Part shown: one piece after another, positions 15,238 through 24,967 of the stretch | Layout of the letters: every line of letters begins with the position of its first letter | Position numbering within the stretch: position 1 is the first letter of the stretch | Origin: Vulcanimicrobium alpinum | Lineage (GTDB): Bacteria > Vulcanimicrobiota > Vulcanimicrobiia > Vulcanimicrobiales > Vulcanimicrobiaceae | Direction: 5' to 3' | Length of the DNA: 64,000 nucleotides | Assembly: GCF_027923555.1 (NCBI RefSeq) | Contig: NZ_AP025523.1 | Location: 1,364,001 to 1,428,000, forward strand | Made by a program: the position numbers and the translations under genes | Notes under the pieces: model-generated | Database searches by the model: none | The model's input: only the letters and a program-made list of their open reading frames with translations | Told to the model about the DNA's origin: nothing

Positions 15238-16220
15238 ATGCGGCACGAGGCGCCGTACGTGTGGGACATGCACGGCTGCCCGGGGCGCGGGCCGGCGAAC
15301 GATCTGCCGAGCGTCCTCGAGCGCTATCGCGCCGCGGGCTTCGACGCGGTGACCGTGAACGTCGGCGACTCGCCGAAACGCTCGAGCGCGTGATCGCGAC
15401 GATCGCGTCGTATCGCCGGCAGATCGCCGAGCATCCGGAGCGTTACCGCTTGGTGCAGGATGCCCGCGACCTGCGGCGCGATGCGCGGCTCGCGGTCGCG
15501 TTCGACGTCGAAGGCGCGCTTTCGATCGGCGACCGGCTCGATCTCGTCGACCTCTACTACGATCTGGGCGTGCGCTGGACGGCGTTCGTCTACAACCGGG
15601 CGAACCTGGCGGGCGCCGGTTGTCACGACGACGTCGACGAGGGGCTCACGCCGTTCGGCGGCCGGCTCGTCGCGCGGATGGAACACGCCGGGATGATCAA
15701 GTGCTGCTCGCATACCGGGTACCGCACCGCGCTCGAGATCTTTGCGGCCGCGCGCAAGCCGACGATTCTCTCCCATTCGAATCCCCGCGCGCTCGCCGAT
15801 CACGAACGCAACGTCCCCGACGCTCTGCTGCGCGCGTGCGCGCAGACCGGCGGCGTCGTCGGCATCAACGCCGTCGGCTTGTTCTTGGGCACGGCCGATC
15901 CGTCGGCGCGCGACGTGTTCCGTCATCTCGACTACGTCGTGCACTTGATCGGACCCGAGCACGTCGGGATCGCGTTCGATTCCGTGTTCCCCGCCGCGCC
16001 CGGCGCGAGCGGCTTCGAACCGGAGTCGCGGCCCGACTATTGGCCGCCGTCGCGGGGGTACAGCCGGTCGGTCACGATCCTCGGCCCCGAGATTCTGCAC
16101 GACGTCGTCGCCTGCATGCGCGAGGCGGGGTATTCGCGGAGCGCGATCGACGGGATCCTGGGCGGCAACTTCGCGCGGGTCGCGGCCGCGTGCTGGAAGT
16201 CCGGCGCCGCGTCAGCCTGA
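15238..16220 (+). pseudogene. membrane dipeptidase (peptidase M19), one frameshift
   Basis: The first frame (ATG 15238) reads YVWDMHGCPGRGPANDLPSV through AGFDAVTVNVGDSP and stops near 15393. The remainder of the enzyme continues in the -1 frame from ETLERVIATIASYRRQIAEH to 16220. Restoring one G at CCGAAAC near 15375 joins them as SPETLERVI. Metal and substrate residues of M19 are present: Glu in FDVEGA, and the two histidines in LSHSNPRALADHERNVPDAL. The usual HxD at the N-terminus is HGC here. M19 enzymes hydrolyse dipeptides, some with D-residues. The gene overlaps the convergent PLP enzyme gene by nine bases. Confidence 0.8.
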
Positions 16221-17144
16221 CGCCGGCGGATCGTATTTGAGGCCGGTGTCGCAGAGGACGGTTGCGACGACCGCGCCGTCGCGCAGCGTCCCGCTCGCGA
16301 GCAAACGGCGCGCGGCCAGCACGTTCGCCGCGGACGAGAACCCGACGTAGAACCCCATCCGTCCCAGCGTCGCGCGCTCGGCGCTCGCGTCCTCGTCGGT
16401 CACGCTCGCGTACGCGTCGACGAGCGAAGCGTCCCACAGCGGCGGGATCCGCGCATAGCCGGTCCCCTGCAGCAGGTGCGCGGCCTTCGTGACCGCCTCG
16501 CCGGCGAGCACGGCGGCGCCGTGCGGCTCGACGGCGACACCGCGGACGCGCCGATCGCGACGCTTGAGGTCGCGCAGCGTGCCGATCAGCGTCGCGCCGC
16601 TGCCGACGCAGGCGACGAACGCATCGATGCGCGGGAGCGCCGCGCGCAGTTCGGGGCCGGTCGTCGTCTCGTGCGCGAGGACGCAATCGGCGTTGGCGAA
16701 CTGATCGACGAAGAACGCGCAACGCTCGTCCGCGATCGCGCGCGCGCGCCGCGTCGCTGCGTCGATATCGGCGCCGGTGACCCGCCCGGGCGAACCGTCG
16801 ACCTGCGCGACGAGTTCGACCGCGGCACCGAGGCCGCGCATCATCGCAGCGCGTGCCGGACTGTTGCCGCGCGACATCACCGCGACGAACGGGTGTCCGA
16901 ACGCACCGCAGACCAGCGCGAGCCCCGCGCCCATGTTCCCGCTCGTCATCTCGACGACGGTTCCGCCGGGAGGGAGCGTCCCGCGCCGGCGCGCGTTGAC
17001 GATCGCCGCGAGCGCGGCGCGGTCTTTGACGCTGCCGCCGGGCTGCAAGTATTCCGCTTTCGCCGCGATCGTGCCGCCGGCCGCGTCGATCGCGACGACC
17101 TTCGTGCTGCCGATCAGCGCCGCGACGCCGCAGGAGGTGTCCAC
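16212..17144 (-). CDS. PLP-dependent cysteine synthase-family protein
   Basis: A 310-residue fold-type II PLP enzyme. The Schiff-base lysine lies in LQPGGSVKDRAAL near residue 36, the substrate loop is TSGNMGAGLAL near residue 67, and the glycine-rich phosphate loop is GSGATLIGTLRDL. This matches O-acetylserine sulfhydrylase and cystathionine beta-synthase-like proteins; which reaction it performs is not clear, since family members also act on diaminopropionate or threonine. The GTG at 17144 was chosen because it leaves the normal 30-odd residues before the lysine and does not run into the divergent gene starting at 17169. Confidence 0.85.
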   Translation of the reverse strand: MDTSCGVAALIGSTKVVAIDAAGGTIAAKAEYLQPGGSVKDRAALAAIVNARRRGTLPPGGTVVEMTSGNMGAGLALVCGAFGHPFVAVMSRGNSPARAAMMRGLGAAVELVAQVDGSPGRVTGADIDAATRRARAIADERCAFFVDQFANADCVLAHETTTGPELRAALPRIDAFVACVGSGATLIGTLRDLKRRDRRVRGVAVEPHGAAVLAGEAVTKAAHLLQGTGYARIPPLWDASLVDAYASVTDEDASAERATLGRMGFYVGFSSAANVLAARRLLASGTLRDGAVVATVLCDTGLKYDPPASG

Positions 17145-17168
17145 CCCGGACGGTATTGGAAGGCTGCC

Positions 17169-18106
17169 ATGGAGCTCCTCGATCGGCTGCGCGTCGTCGA
17201 TTCTCACACGGAAGGCGAACTGACGCGCACCGTCATCGACGGCTGGCCCGCCGCGGGAGCGTCGATCGCCGAACGCCTCGCCGACACGCGCGCGCGCTTC
17301 GATCCTCTGCGCCGTGCGATCGTCTGCGAACCGCGCGGTCACGAGCGATCGTCGCGGCGATTCTCACGCCGCCCGAACGCGACGGCTCCGTCGCGGGCGT
17401 GCTGTTCTGCAACGACGTGGGCTATCTGGGGATGTGCGGTCACGGGACGATCGGCGTCGTGCGCACGCTGCAGCATCTCGGCCGCATCGCGCCCGGCGTG
17501 GTGCGGATCGACACGCCGGCAGGCACCGTCGCTGCGACGCTCCACGACGACGGCAGCGCGAGCGTCGAGAACGTCCCGAGTTTTCTACACGCGCGCGACG
17601 TTGCGGTCGACGTCGACGGGCTCGGGCGCATCATCGGCGACGTCGCCTACGGCGGGAACTGGTTCTTTCTGACCTCGCTCCCCGCGCCCGCGCTGGACGT
17701 CCGCAATGCAGCCGCGCTGCTCGATGCGGCGACGCGGATTCGCGAGGCTCTCGGACGCAGCGCGATCACCGGCGCGCACGGCGCCGCGATCGACCACGTC
17801 GAACTCTTTGGACCGCCGCTGCGCGCCGACGCCGACGCTCGCAGCTTCGTGCTGTGTCCCGGCGCCGCGTACGATCGTTCGCCGTGCGGCACGGGGACCT
17901 CGGCGAAGATGGCCGCGCTGCATGCGCGCGGCCGCCTTCCGCTCCACGCGACGTGGCGCCAGGAGAGCATCACCGGCGGCCTGTTCACCGGGACGCTGGC
18001 GATGCACGACGGCGCGCTCGTCCCGACGACCCGCGGCCGCGCGTACGTCACCGCGGAGACGACGCTGCTCTTCGACCGCGACGACCCGTACCGCTTCGGA
18101 TTCTAG
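17169..18106 (+). pseudogene. proline racemase / 4-hydroxyproline 2-epimerase family, one frameshift
   Basis: The N-terminal frame reads MELLDRLRVVDSHTEGELTR up to EPRGHE, and the rest continues in another frame from AIVAAILTPPERDGSVAGVL to the stop at 18106. Restoring one G in CACGAGCG near 17345 gives the expected EPRGHEAIVAAILTPP. Both catalytic cysteines are present, in GYLGMCGHGTIG and DRSPCGTGTSAK, so it would be a racemase/epimerase and not the dehydratase variant. The reaction inverts the alpha carbon of proline or trans-4-hydroxyproline. It is transcribed divergently from the PLP enzyme. Confidence 0.82.
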
Positions 18107-18110
18107 CGCT

Positions 18111-18839
18111 TCAGAGCTTCGCCGCTGCGGCGGCGTCGACGAACCAGTGCAGGTCGCCGCTGCGCGGACGCACGATCTGCGACGGGTACACGTCGGGCTG
18201 CGGCGGCCCGTTGAGGACCATCGCCAGCGCGTCGGCCTTTTCCGCGCCGCCGGCGGTGATCGTGACGCTGTGCGCGTCGTTGATCGCGTGCGGCGTCAGG
18301 GTGATCCGCCAGCGGTCGAGCCGCGGGACGAAGTGCGCGATGCAGAGCGCGCTGCGCGCGATCCCGCTCACGGTGCCCGGGAAGAGTGATGCGGTGTGTC
18401 CGTCGGGGCCCATCCCAAGCAGGATCAGGTCGAGCCGCGGACGCTCGCCGAGCTCCCGCTGCAGCACCGCGTGATAGTCGGCGGCCGCGGCGGTGGGGTC
18501 GTCTTCACCGCGCATCCGATGAACGCGGCCGGGCGCGACGGCGAGCGGATCGAGCAGCGTCTCGCGGTTCATGCGGTAGTTGGAATCGGCGTCGGACGGC
18601 GGCACGCAGCGCTCGTCGCCGAACCAGAACACCACGCGCGTCCAGTCGAGCGCATCGCGGCGCGGCGGCGCCGCGAGCAGGGCGTTCATCGCGCGCGGCG
18701 TCGAGCCGCCCGCCAGCGCGAGGTGCGCGCGCTCGCGCGCGGCGAGGGTGCGCTGGAGGACGGCGACGGCGTGATCGGCCGCCGCCGTCGCGAGCGCGCC
18801 GGCGTCGGGGAGCACCGTCACGTTGCGGAGCCCCGCCAC
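18111..18839 (-). CDS. pgl: 6-phosphogluconolactonase
   Basis: A 242-residue DevB/SOL-type lactonase that hydrolyses 6-phosphogluconolactone to 6-phosphogluconate. Family blocks are LALAGGSTPRAMNALL, FWFGDERCVPPSDADSNYRM and LDLILLGMGPDGHTASLFPG, the last two with the active-site Asp/Glu and His. It converges with the epimerase gene four bases away. It is about 3.6 kb from the zwf-gnd block that makes and uses its substrate and product. Confidence 0.95.
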   Translation of the reverse strand: MAGLRNVTVLPDAGALATAAADHAVAVLQRTLAARERAHLALAGGSTPRAMNALLAAPPRRDALDWTRVVFWFGDERCVPPSDADSNYRMNRETLLDPLAVAPGRVHRMRGEDDPTAAAADYHAVLQRELGERPRLDLILLGMGPDGHTASLFPGTVSGIARSALCIAHFVPRLDRWRITLTPHAINDAHSVTITAGGAEKADALAMVLNGPPQPDVYPSQIVRPRSGDLHWFVDAAAAAKL

Positions 18840-18842
18840 GCG

Positions 18843-19397
18843 CTACGCTCCGGGAGTCAGATCGTCGGTCAGTTTGAGGTGGAGGATCGTGCCGCGCTTC
18901 ACGTCGATGTCGCTTTTGAGACTCGTCGCCAGCGCGAAGCCGCCGGCGGCGCCGGCCAGACCGCCGTGCTTCGCGGCGGCGACCTTGTGGCCGACGATCG
19001 CACCACCGACGATGAGGCCGGTATCGCGCAGAAGATGTTTCTTCGGCTCGAGCGCTTTTAGCGATGTGAGCGCGAGCGGCGCCGGGACTTTTCGGCCGTC
19101 GGCGAGCTGGATATCGTCGAAGACGATGTTGAGCGTCGCCCCGTGTCCCATGTGCGCGGGAGAAACCTGCTCAACGTGGCCGTCGACCTTCGCGCCTTTG
19201 AGCGCGTCGGGGGCTTTGTGAAAGAAGCCCTCGTGCTCGGTGAGCGTGAAGGTATCGCCCTCGTGCAAGCGCTTCGTGTTGAGTTCCTGATCGAGCCGCG
19301 CTTCGAACTGCGCTCCTTTGGGAGCGATGACGCCCTGAGCGGCGGCGGGGACGGCGAGCGCGGCCAGGGCTGCCGCGACGAGGACGAATCGTTGCAT
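18843..19397 (-). CDS. exported protein of unknown function
   Basis: A 184-residue protein with a signal peptide (MQRFVLVAAALAALAVPAAA, then QGV). The mature part contains FEARLDQELNTKRLHEGDTF and later a glycine-rich hydrophobic stretch (GLIVGGAIVGHKVAAAKHGG) like a glycine-zipper, ending in a beta-rich tail with GTILHLKLTDDL. The layout resembles envelope proteins with a short beta-sandwich plus glycine zipper. No family name is certain. It lies three bases before pgl in the same direction. Confidence 0.7.
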   Translation of the reverse strand: MQRFVLVAAALAALAVPAAAQGVIAPKGAQFEARLDQELNTKRLHEGDTFTLTEHEGFFHKAPDALKGAKVDGHVEQVSPAHMGHGATLNIVFDDIQLADGRKVPAPLALTSLKALEPKKHLLRDTGLIVGGAIVGHKVAAAKHGGLAGAAGGFALATSLKSDIDVKRGTILHLKLTDDLTPGA

Positions 19398-19456
19398 GCG
19401 GGCGGGCTTTGCGGAGCGGCCCGGCGGCGCCTCTCGTCGCGGCTGCGGTGCTGCCG

Positions 19457-19789
19457 TTACAGCCCCTTGCGGCAGGCGCCTACCAGATCGAAATCGATCA
19501 GGAAGTTGTAGCCGGGCTGCGCTTCGAGCGAGCCGGCCGCGGGGACGGGCATGGGGCCGACGACGGGCTGATTCGCACACTGTGCGAACGCCGGCTTCTG
19601 CACGTAGATTCCGCGCAGCGGGTCGACGTTGCGATACTGCAACGCAGTTTTGGTGTCGTTGGCACTCACGACGAGCGTCGTCTGCTGGTGTGCCGGCGCG
19701 AGCGGTGCCGCCGGCATCTGCGCGGATGCGGCGACCGTAGCGGATCCGAGCGCGACGGTGAGTCCGAATGTTGAGATCAAGGCGTTCAC
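19457..19789 (-). CDS. small exported protein of unknown function
   Basis: A 110-residue protein from a GTG at 19789, chosen because AAGGAGGAGA lies just upstream and the signal peptide (VNALISTFGLTVALGSATVA, cleavage near ASAQ) starts there. The mature 85 residues are Pro/Ala/Gln-rich at first and contain two cysteines (FAQCANQ and VGACRKGL), which may form a disulfide. No similarity is recognised. Confidence 0.65.
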   Translation of the reverse strand: MNALISTFGLTVALGSATVAASAQMPAAPLAPAHQQTTLVVSANDTKTALQYRNVDPLRGIYVQKPAFAQCANQPVVGPMPVPAAGSLEAQPGYNFLIDFDLVGACRKGL

Positions 19790-19879
19790 GGTGATGTTCT
19801 CCTCCTTACGGGAACACCCTGAGTATCGCATCGGAAAATATCGTTGTCCAATATTAATAAAGGACATATCTATCATGTT

Positions 19880-20776
19880 TCACGATGAAAGGCCGGCGCT
19901 GCGGATCTCGGCGGCGAGGGCGGCGAGGGCCGCCGAGGTCGCGTCGCGGCGCGTCACGGCGGCGAAGCGCAGCACGGTCTTCGGCATGACCGCGAGGTAG
20001 TGCAGCCCGCGGATCCCGAGATCGCGCGCGGCGGAGGTGACCAGCGTGACGCCGAGACCGGCGGCGACGAATCCCAGCACGATCCGTACGTCCGTCGCTT
20101 CCTGCACGATGCGCGGCGTGAAGCCGGCCTGCCGGCAGCGTTCCACGATGTCGTCGTTGATCGATTCGCCGATATTTCGTCCGAACATCACCCAGTCGTC
20201 GCCGGCGAATTCGGCGAGCGCGACCGACCGCCGTTTCGCGAGCCGGTGACGGCTGTCGACGGCCGCCGTCACGCGCTGGTCCGGGACGGGAAGAATCTCG
20301 AATTCATCGACGCGTCTCTCGCAGTCCGGGACGAGCCGCAGGAACGCGCAGTCGATCTCCCCGTTGCGCAGCGCCGAGATCTGATCGACGGAGGGCATCT
20401 CGCGCAGGTCGAGCGCGACGTCGGGGCGCCGCCGGCGGTAGCTGCGCAGGACGGCGGTGAGGATCCGCGCCGGAAACACGCGCGAGTAGCCCAGCGTCAA
20501 GCGTCCGACCAGCCCGCGCGCCCCGAGCCGGGCGACGCGCTCGACGTCGTCGGCGGCTCGAAGTGCGCGGCGCGCCTGCTCGAGGACGAGGCGCCCGCTT
20601 TCGGTCAGGCGCACGCGCCGGCCGGCCCGTTCGAAGAGGTCGACGCCGATCTCGGCCTCGAGCTTCGCCACCTGGGCGCTGAGCGCCGGCTGTGCGATCG
20701 CGAGATCCTCCGACGCGCGGGTGAAGCTCTCGTGCTCGGCGACCCCGACAAAGTATCGCAATTGCCGCAGTTCCAT
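19880..20776 (-). CDS. LysR-family transcriptional regulator
   Basis: A 298-residue regulator. The winged helix reads MELRQLRYFVGVAEHESFTR then PALSAQVAKLEAEIGVDLFE (residues 1-60), followed by an effector domain of two Rossmann-like lobes. It is divergent from the MFS efflux gene at 20850, the classical arrangement for LysR control of a neighbour. The palindrome ATCGCG-GTT-CGCGAT at 20787-20801 lies between them. Confidence 0.93.
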   Translation of the reverse strand: MELRQLRYFVGVAEHESFTRASEDLAIAQPALSAQVAKLEAEIGVDLFERAGRRVRLTESGRLVLEQARRALRAADDVERVARLGARGLVGRLTLGYSRVFPARILTAVLRSYRRRRPDVALDLREMPSVDQISALRNGEIDCAFLRLVPDCERRVDEFEILPVPDQRVTAAVDSRHRLAKRRSVALAEFAGDDWVMFGRNIGESINDDIVERCRQAGFTPRIVQEATDVRIVLGFVAAGLGVTLVTSAARDLGIRGLHYLAVMPKTVLRFAAVTRRDATSAALAALAAEIRSAGLSS

Positions 20777-20786
20777 ATCACCGTCT

Positions 20787-20801
20787 ATCGCGGTTCGCGA
20801 T
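20787..20801. promoter_or_regulatory. candidate LysR operator palindrome
   Basis: ATCGCG and CGCGAT separated by GTT, in the 73-base gap between the divergent lysR and MFS genes. Its size and position suit a LysR recognition site, although the T-N11-A form is not strictly kept. Confidence 0.45.
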
Positions 20802-20849
20802 CGGTTGGTTGCGTATCGGTATTGGACGCGCGCGCTCGCGTGCGCGACG

Positions 20850-22355
20850 ATGGCGCCGATGGATTCCGTCGTCGAGTACGGGTGGCGCCGCGCCGCCGTG
20901 GTCGCAGGGGTGATGCTCGCCACGGTGCTGCAAGTGCTCGATGCCACCATCGTCAACGTCGCGCTGCCGACGATTCAGGGCAATCTCGGCGCGTCGCTCG
21001 ACGACGGCACGTGGATTATCACCGGCTACATCATCGCCGCGGTGATCGTCATCCCCCTGACGCCCTGGCTGCAGACCCGCTTCGGCCGCAAGCGCTACTA
21101 CCTCGCCGCGATCGCGGGATTCACGCTGACCTCGGCGCTGTGCGGGCTCTCGACCGGCCTCGGGGAACTGGTCGTCTTCCGCATCCTGCAGGGGCTCTGC
21201 GGCGGCGGGCTCGCGGCGACGGGACAGGCGATTCTGCGCGACACGTTCCCGCCCCGGCAGCTCGGCCTCAGCCAAGTCCTCGTGGCGACCGGCGCGATCA
21301 CCGGGCCGTCGATCGGACCGACCCTCGGCGGCATTCTCACCGATGCGTGGTCCTGGAACTGGATCTTTTACATCAACGTGGTTCCCGGCGTGCTCGCGGT
21401 CGTGCTGCTGCTGCTCTACCTGCGGGATCCGGCGGCGCCGCGGCGCGCGCGCATCGACGTTCCGGGATTGGCGCTGCTGGCGATCGGTCTGGGCTGCCTG
21501 CAGTACGCCCTCAACGAGGGCGAACGCAACGACTGGTTCGCGGACGCGCGGCTAGTGACGTGCGCGGTGCTGGCGTGCGGCGGACTCGCGGCCTTCGTGT
21601 GGTGGGAGCTGCGCACCGCGCAGCCGATCGTCGACCTGCGGATCCTCAAGAACCGCACCGTCGCGGCGGGGACGCTGCTGGCGGGCGTCACCGGCTTCAC
21701 GCTGTTCGGCGGGATTGTGCTTGCGCCGCAGTTCACGCAAGGCGTCCTCGGTTTCACCGCGACGCTCAGCGGCGAGTCGGTGCTGGTGCGTGCGCTCGGG
21801 ATCCTGCTCTTCACGCCGCTGACCCTGGCGTTTCTCAACCGCATGAAGTGGAACGCGCGCTGGCTGCTGGGGGCGGGCTACGCGCTGGTAGCGGCGGCGA
21901 ATCTCTGGCAGGCCGAGGTGACGGCGTCGTCAGGCGAATTCGCAACCTACGTGCTGCCGCTCTTCGTGGGCGGCATCGGGTTCGCGCAGCTCTTCACGCC
22001 GCTCGCGGTGACGGTGCTCGGCGCGGTGCGCGGCGTCGACACGCCCAAAGCCGCCGCGCTGCTCGCGCTCGCGCAGCAGCTCGGCGGATCGATCGCGACC
22101 GCGGTTCTGGTCACGCTGCTCGATCGCCGCGGTGCGTTTCACCACGACGCGCTTGCCGCGGGAATCACGCTCTCGCGCGCGGCGATCGCGAATGTCGTGC
22201 AGCACGTCTCGCCGCAAGCGCTCGCGGGCCTGGTAACGCGCGAAGCCTCGGCGCTCTCGTTCGCCGACGCGTTCTACCTGCTAGCCCTGTGCGGCGCGCT
22301 CGCCGTCCCCCTCGTCCTCATCCTGCGCACCAAACCGGTCCTCGCGTCACCCTGA
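20850..22355 (+). CDS. MFS drug:H+ antiporter, DHA2 (EmrB/QacA) family
   Basis: A 501-residue inner-membrane transporter with 13-14 hydrophobic segments. It opens with the DHA2 motif LQVLDATIVNVALPTIQGNL and has motif A as LQTRFGRKRYYL and motif C near GAITGPSIGPTLGGIL. It exports hydrophobic compounds using the proton gradient. It may supply the pump for the EmrA and TolC proteins at 11.6-15.2 kb, which lack one. The start could be 20850 or the ATG at 20859. Confidence 0.92.
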   Translation: MAPMDSVVEYGWRRAAVVAGVMLATVLQVLDATIVNVALPTIQGNLGASLDDGTWIITGYIIAAVIVIPLTPWLQTRFGRKRYYLAAIAGFTLTSALCGLSTGLGELVVFRILQGLCGGGLAATGQAILRDTFPPRQLGLSQVLVATGAITGPSIGPTLGGILTDAWSWNWIFYINVVPGVLAVVLLLLYLRDPAAPRRARIDVPGLALLAIGLGCLQYALNEGERNDWFADARLVTCAVLACGGLAAFVWWELRTAQPIVDLRILKNRTVAAGTLLAGVTGFTLFGGIVLAPQFTQGVLGFTATLSGESVLVRALGILLFTPLTLAFLNRMKWNARWLLGAGYALVAAANLWQAEVTASSGEFATYVLPLFVGGIGFAQLFTPLAVTVLGAVRGVDTPKAAALLALAQQLGGSIATAVLVTLLDRRGAFHHDALAAGITLSRAAIANVVQHVSPQALAGLVTREASALSFADAFYLLALCGALAVPLVLILRTKPVLASP

Positions 22356-22412
22356 GCCTGTCGAAGGGCCGCACCGGAGGGCACCGGTGACGCGGCGCTT
22401 CGACAAGCTTAG
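22346..22412. repeat. imperfect inverted repeat of the CTTCGACAGGCTCAG type
   Basis: CTGAGCCTGTCGAAG (22352-22366) is mirrored by CTTCGACAAGCTTAG (22398-22412) with two mismatches. It lies between the convergent MFS and opcA genes and starts inside the last MFS codons. Such elements are dispersed in many high-GC genomes and can act as two-way terminators. Confidence 0.65.
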
Positions 22413-22438
22413 CGTGCGGGGCGTCAGCCGGCTTGCCT

Positions 22439-23407
22439 TCAGCCGACCAGCGTTGCAATCCAGCTCAGCGCGGTCACGAAGACCTCGTCTGCGCCCGGTT
22501 CGAGGATCGCGCGCTCGAGCAGCGAGGCGTTGTCGATCGCCTGCAGCGGAACCAGACGGCGCTCGCGCCCGTATTCGCCTTCGACCCAGACGGCGACGAC
22601 GGCCGGGTCGTCGGTCACCTCGCCATGATACCACGAGCCGTCGGTATCGAGGCAGACGCTGTGCACGCGGCGCGTCTGTCCCGCGATCTCATGCGTAAAC
22701 GCAATCTCTTTTCCGTCGCGAGCGGTGAAGGCGCTGCGGCCGGACGCGGTCCATCCCAGCCGGCTCGCGAGCCAGGCGCCCAGATAAAGCGCCTCCGCCT
22801 CCGAGCCGCTGGTGATGTGCAGGGCGCGCATCGTGTAGAGTTCCGAGAGCAGACGCGGATCGTCGAAGAAGCGTGCGATCATGTCCTGCCACGGCGTGAG
22901 CCGCAGCCACGCGAGATCGCGGATCGCGATCTCGGGGTGCCGCGGCGCGAAGGCGGCGAGACTGCACACCGCCGTATCGTCCGTCACACTCCCGGACGAG
23001 TCGACGAGCAGCGTGTGGGCGCGCGCCAGCAGCGCGTTCAAAATCTCGCCGGCGTCGACGTGCGCGCCGCTCCACCACAGCACGGTGGAGACCGCGTCGC
23101 GGCAGAACGCGCTGACGTACTGATCGACGCCGTCGGCGTCGAGCGCGGACGCATCGATCGAGACGCAGTTGCGGCTACCGCCGCAGCTCACGCGCGGCTC
23201 GCCGCTCTCGGCCCCGGTGCGGTCGAAGATCATCAGAAACGACGGATACTTCTCGGCGAGCATCCGCGCGCGCTCGAGCACCCAATCGCGCCGGCCCGCT
23301 TCGTCGATCCAAACGATGAAGGTGAGCGTCGAGGTGGAGAGGCCGCCGAGCGCGAGCTCGCCGCGCATCGTCTCGATCGACGAAGAAACCGCCGGCTCCG
23401 AGGTCAT
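22439..23407 (-). CDS. opcA: glucose-6-phosphate dehydrogenase assembly protein OpcA
   Basis: A 322-residue protein of the OpcA family known from Cyanobacteria and Actinobacteria, where it promotes oligomerisation and activity of Zwf. Recognisable blocks are TSTLTFIVWIDEAGRRDWVL, YPSFLMIFDR, and LAWLRLTPWQDMIARFFDDP. The start overlaps the zwf stop as ATGA, so the two are coupled. It is the last gene of the tkt-to-opcA operon. Confidence 0.88.
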   Translation of the reverse strand: MTSEPAVSSSIETMRGELALGGLSTSTLTFIVWIDEAGRRDWVLERARMLAEKYPSFLMIFDRTGAESGEPRVSCGGSRNCVSIDASALDADGVDQYVSAFCRDAVSTVLWWSGAHVDAGEILNALLARAHTLLVDSSGSVTDDTAVCSLAAFAPRHPEIAIRDLAWLRLTPWQDMIARFFDDPRLLSELYTMRALHITSGSEAEALYLGAWLASRLGWTASGRSAFTARDGKEIAFTHEIAGQTRRVHSVCLDTDGSWYHGEVTDDPAVVAVWVEGEYGRERRLVPLQAIDNASLLERAILEPGADEVFVTALSWIATLVG

Positions 23408-24960
23408 ATCTTTCTCCACTCGCGGCCGTCGGCGGCGAGCAGACGATCCGACGACGCCGGACCCTGACCGCCGGCCGCGTAGTTCGGAAAGTTCTCGTCG
23501 TAGGTCGCGGTCCACCGGTCGAGGACCGGCATGACGATGTTCCACGCGGTCTCGACGGCATCCCAGCGGGTGAAGAGCGTCGCGTCGCCGCGCATCGCGT
23601 CGCCGATGAGCCGTTCGTACGCGGGCGCTGAGACGACGCCGAAACCCGTCCCGTAGTTGAAATCCATCGAGACCGAGCGGATGTGCATCTTCGGTCCCGG
23701 GACCTTGGCGTTGAAGCGCAGCGAGATCCCCTCGTCGGGCTGGATCTTCATCACCAGCACGTTGTTGTCGAGCCCTTCGCCGGCTTCGCCGAAGAGCCGG
23801 TGCGGGATCGCGCGGAAGCGGATCGCGATCTCCGACATCTTGTGCCCCAGACGCTTGCCGGACCGCAGGTAGAACGGGACGTCGGCCCAGCGCCAGTTGT
23901 CGATCTGCAGCTTCACCGCCGCATACGTCTCGGTGTTCGAGTCGGGCCGCACGTCGGGCTCCTCGCGATACCCCGGCACCGGCTTCCCGCCGATCGAGCC
24001 CGCCTCGTACTGTCCGCGAGCCGTCTCCTGCATCACGCGGGCGCGGTCGATCGGCCGCACCGCGGAGAGCACTTTGAACTTCTCGTCGCGGATCGCGTCG
24101 GCGCCGGAATTCACCGGCGGTTCCATCGCGACGAGCGCGAGCAGGTTCATCACGTGGTTCTGGATCATGTCGCGCAGCGCGCCGGCGTTGTCGTAGTAGC
24201 CGCCGCGGCCTTCGACGCCGACCGTCTCCGCCGCGGTGATCTGCACCGAGTCGACGTAGCGCCGGTTCCAGATCGGCTCGAAGATCACGTTGGCGAAGCG
24301 CAGCGCCATGATATCCTGCACCGGCTCTTTGCCCAGGTAGTGATCGATGCGATAGATCTGCTTCTCGTCGAAGACCTTGGAGACTTCGGTCTGCAGCGCG
24401 CGCGCCGAGTCGAGATCGGTGCCGAACGGCTTCTCGATGATGATCCGCGTCCAGCCGGTCTTGTTCTGATGCGGGCCCAAGCCGGCGTCTTCGAGCTTGC
24501 CGACGATCGTGGCGAACAGCGACGGCGGCGTGCTCAGGTAGAAGAGCCGGTTTCCCGCGGTTCCGAACTGCTGGTCGTTGTGCTCGAGGACGTCGCGCAG
24601 CTTTTTGTAGGCGTCGGTGTCGTCGAACGGCCCGCTGACATACGAGACATGGTTGGCGAAGTCGCTCCACAGCGGCTCCTTGGCCAGGCCGCTGCGCGAG
24701 AACTCGTCGACGCTCTTGCGCATCTCGTCGCGGAACGACTGATCGCTGAACGGCGAGCGCGAGAAGCCGACGATCGCGTAGTTCGCCGGGAGAATGTCGC
24801 CGAGGCGGAGGTTCCACATCGCCGGCATCAGCATGCGCTTCATCAAGTCGCCGCTCGCGCCGAAGAACACAATCGAACACGGATCCCCGATGCGGTTGAC
24901 CGCGATCCCCGCGCGCAGCGGGTTCGCCGCCTGCGGCGGCGCGGTGAGGGTCGTGGTCAT
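23404..24960 (-). CDS. zwf: glucose-6-phosphate 1-dehydrogenase
   Basis: A 518-residue enzyme that oxidises glucose-6-phosphate to 6-phosphogluconolactone with NADP+. The dinucleotide motif is FFGASGDLMKRMLMPAMWNL near residue 33. The active-site histidine is in YRIDHYLGKEPVQDIMALRF. Length matches the family. Seven bases separate it from gnd upstream, and it overlaps opcA downstream. Confidence 0.97.
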   Translation of the reverse strand: MTTTLTAPPQAANPLRAGIAVNRIGDPCSIVFFGASGDLMKRMLMPAMWNLRLGDILPANYAIVGFSRSPFSDQSFRDEMRKSVDEFSRSGLAKEPLWSDFANHVSYVSGPFDDTDAYKKLRDVLEHNDQQFGTAGNRLFYLSTPPSLFATIVGKLEDAGLGPHQNKTGWTRIIIEKPFGTDLDSARALQTEVSKVFDEKQIYRIDHYLGKEPVQDIMALRFANVIFEPIWNRRYVDSVQITAAETVGVEGRGGYYDNAGALRDMIQNHVMNLLALVAMEPPVNSGADAIRDEKFKVLSAVRPIDRARVMQETARGQYEAGSIGGKPVPGYREEPDVRPDSNTETYAAVKLQIDNWRWADVPFYLRSGKRLGHKMSEIAIRFRAIPHRLFGEAGEGLDNNVLVMKIQPDEGISLRFNAKVPGPKMHIRSVSMDFNYGTGFGVVSAPAYERLIGDAMRGDATLFTRWDAVETAWNIVMPVLDRWTATYDENFPNYAAGGQGPASSDRLLAADGREWRKI

Positions 24961-24967
24961 CGCTTCG

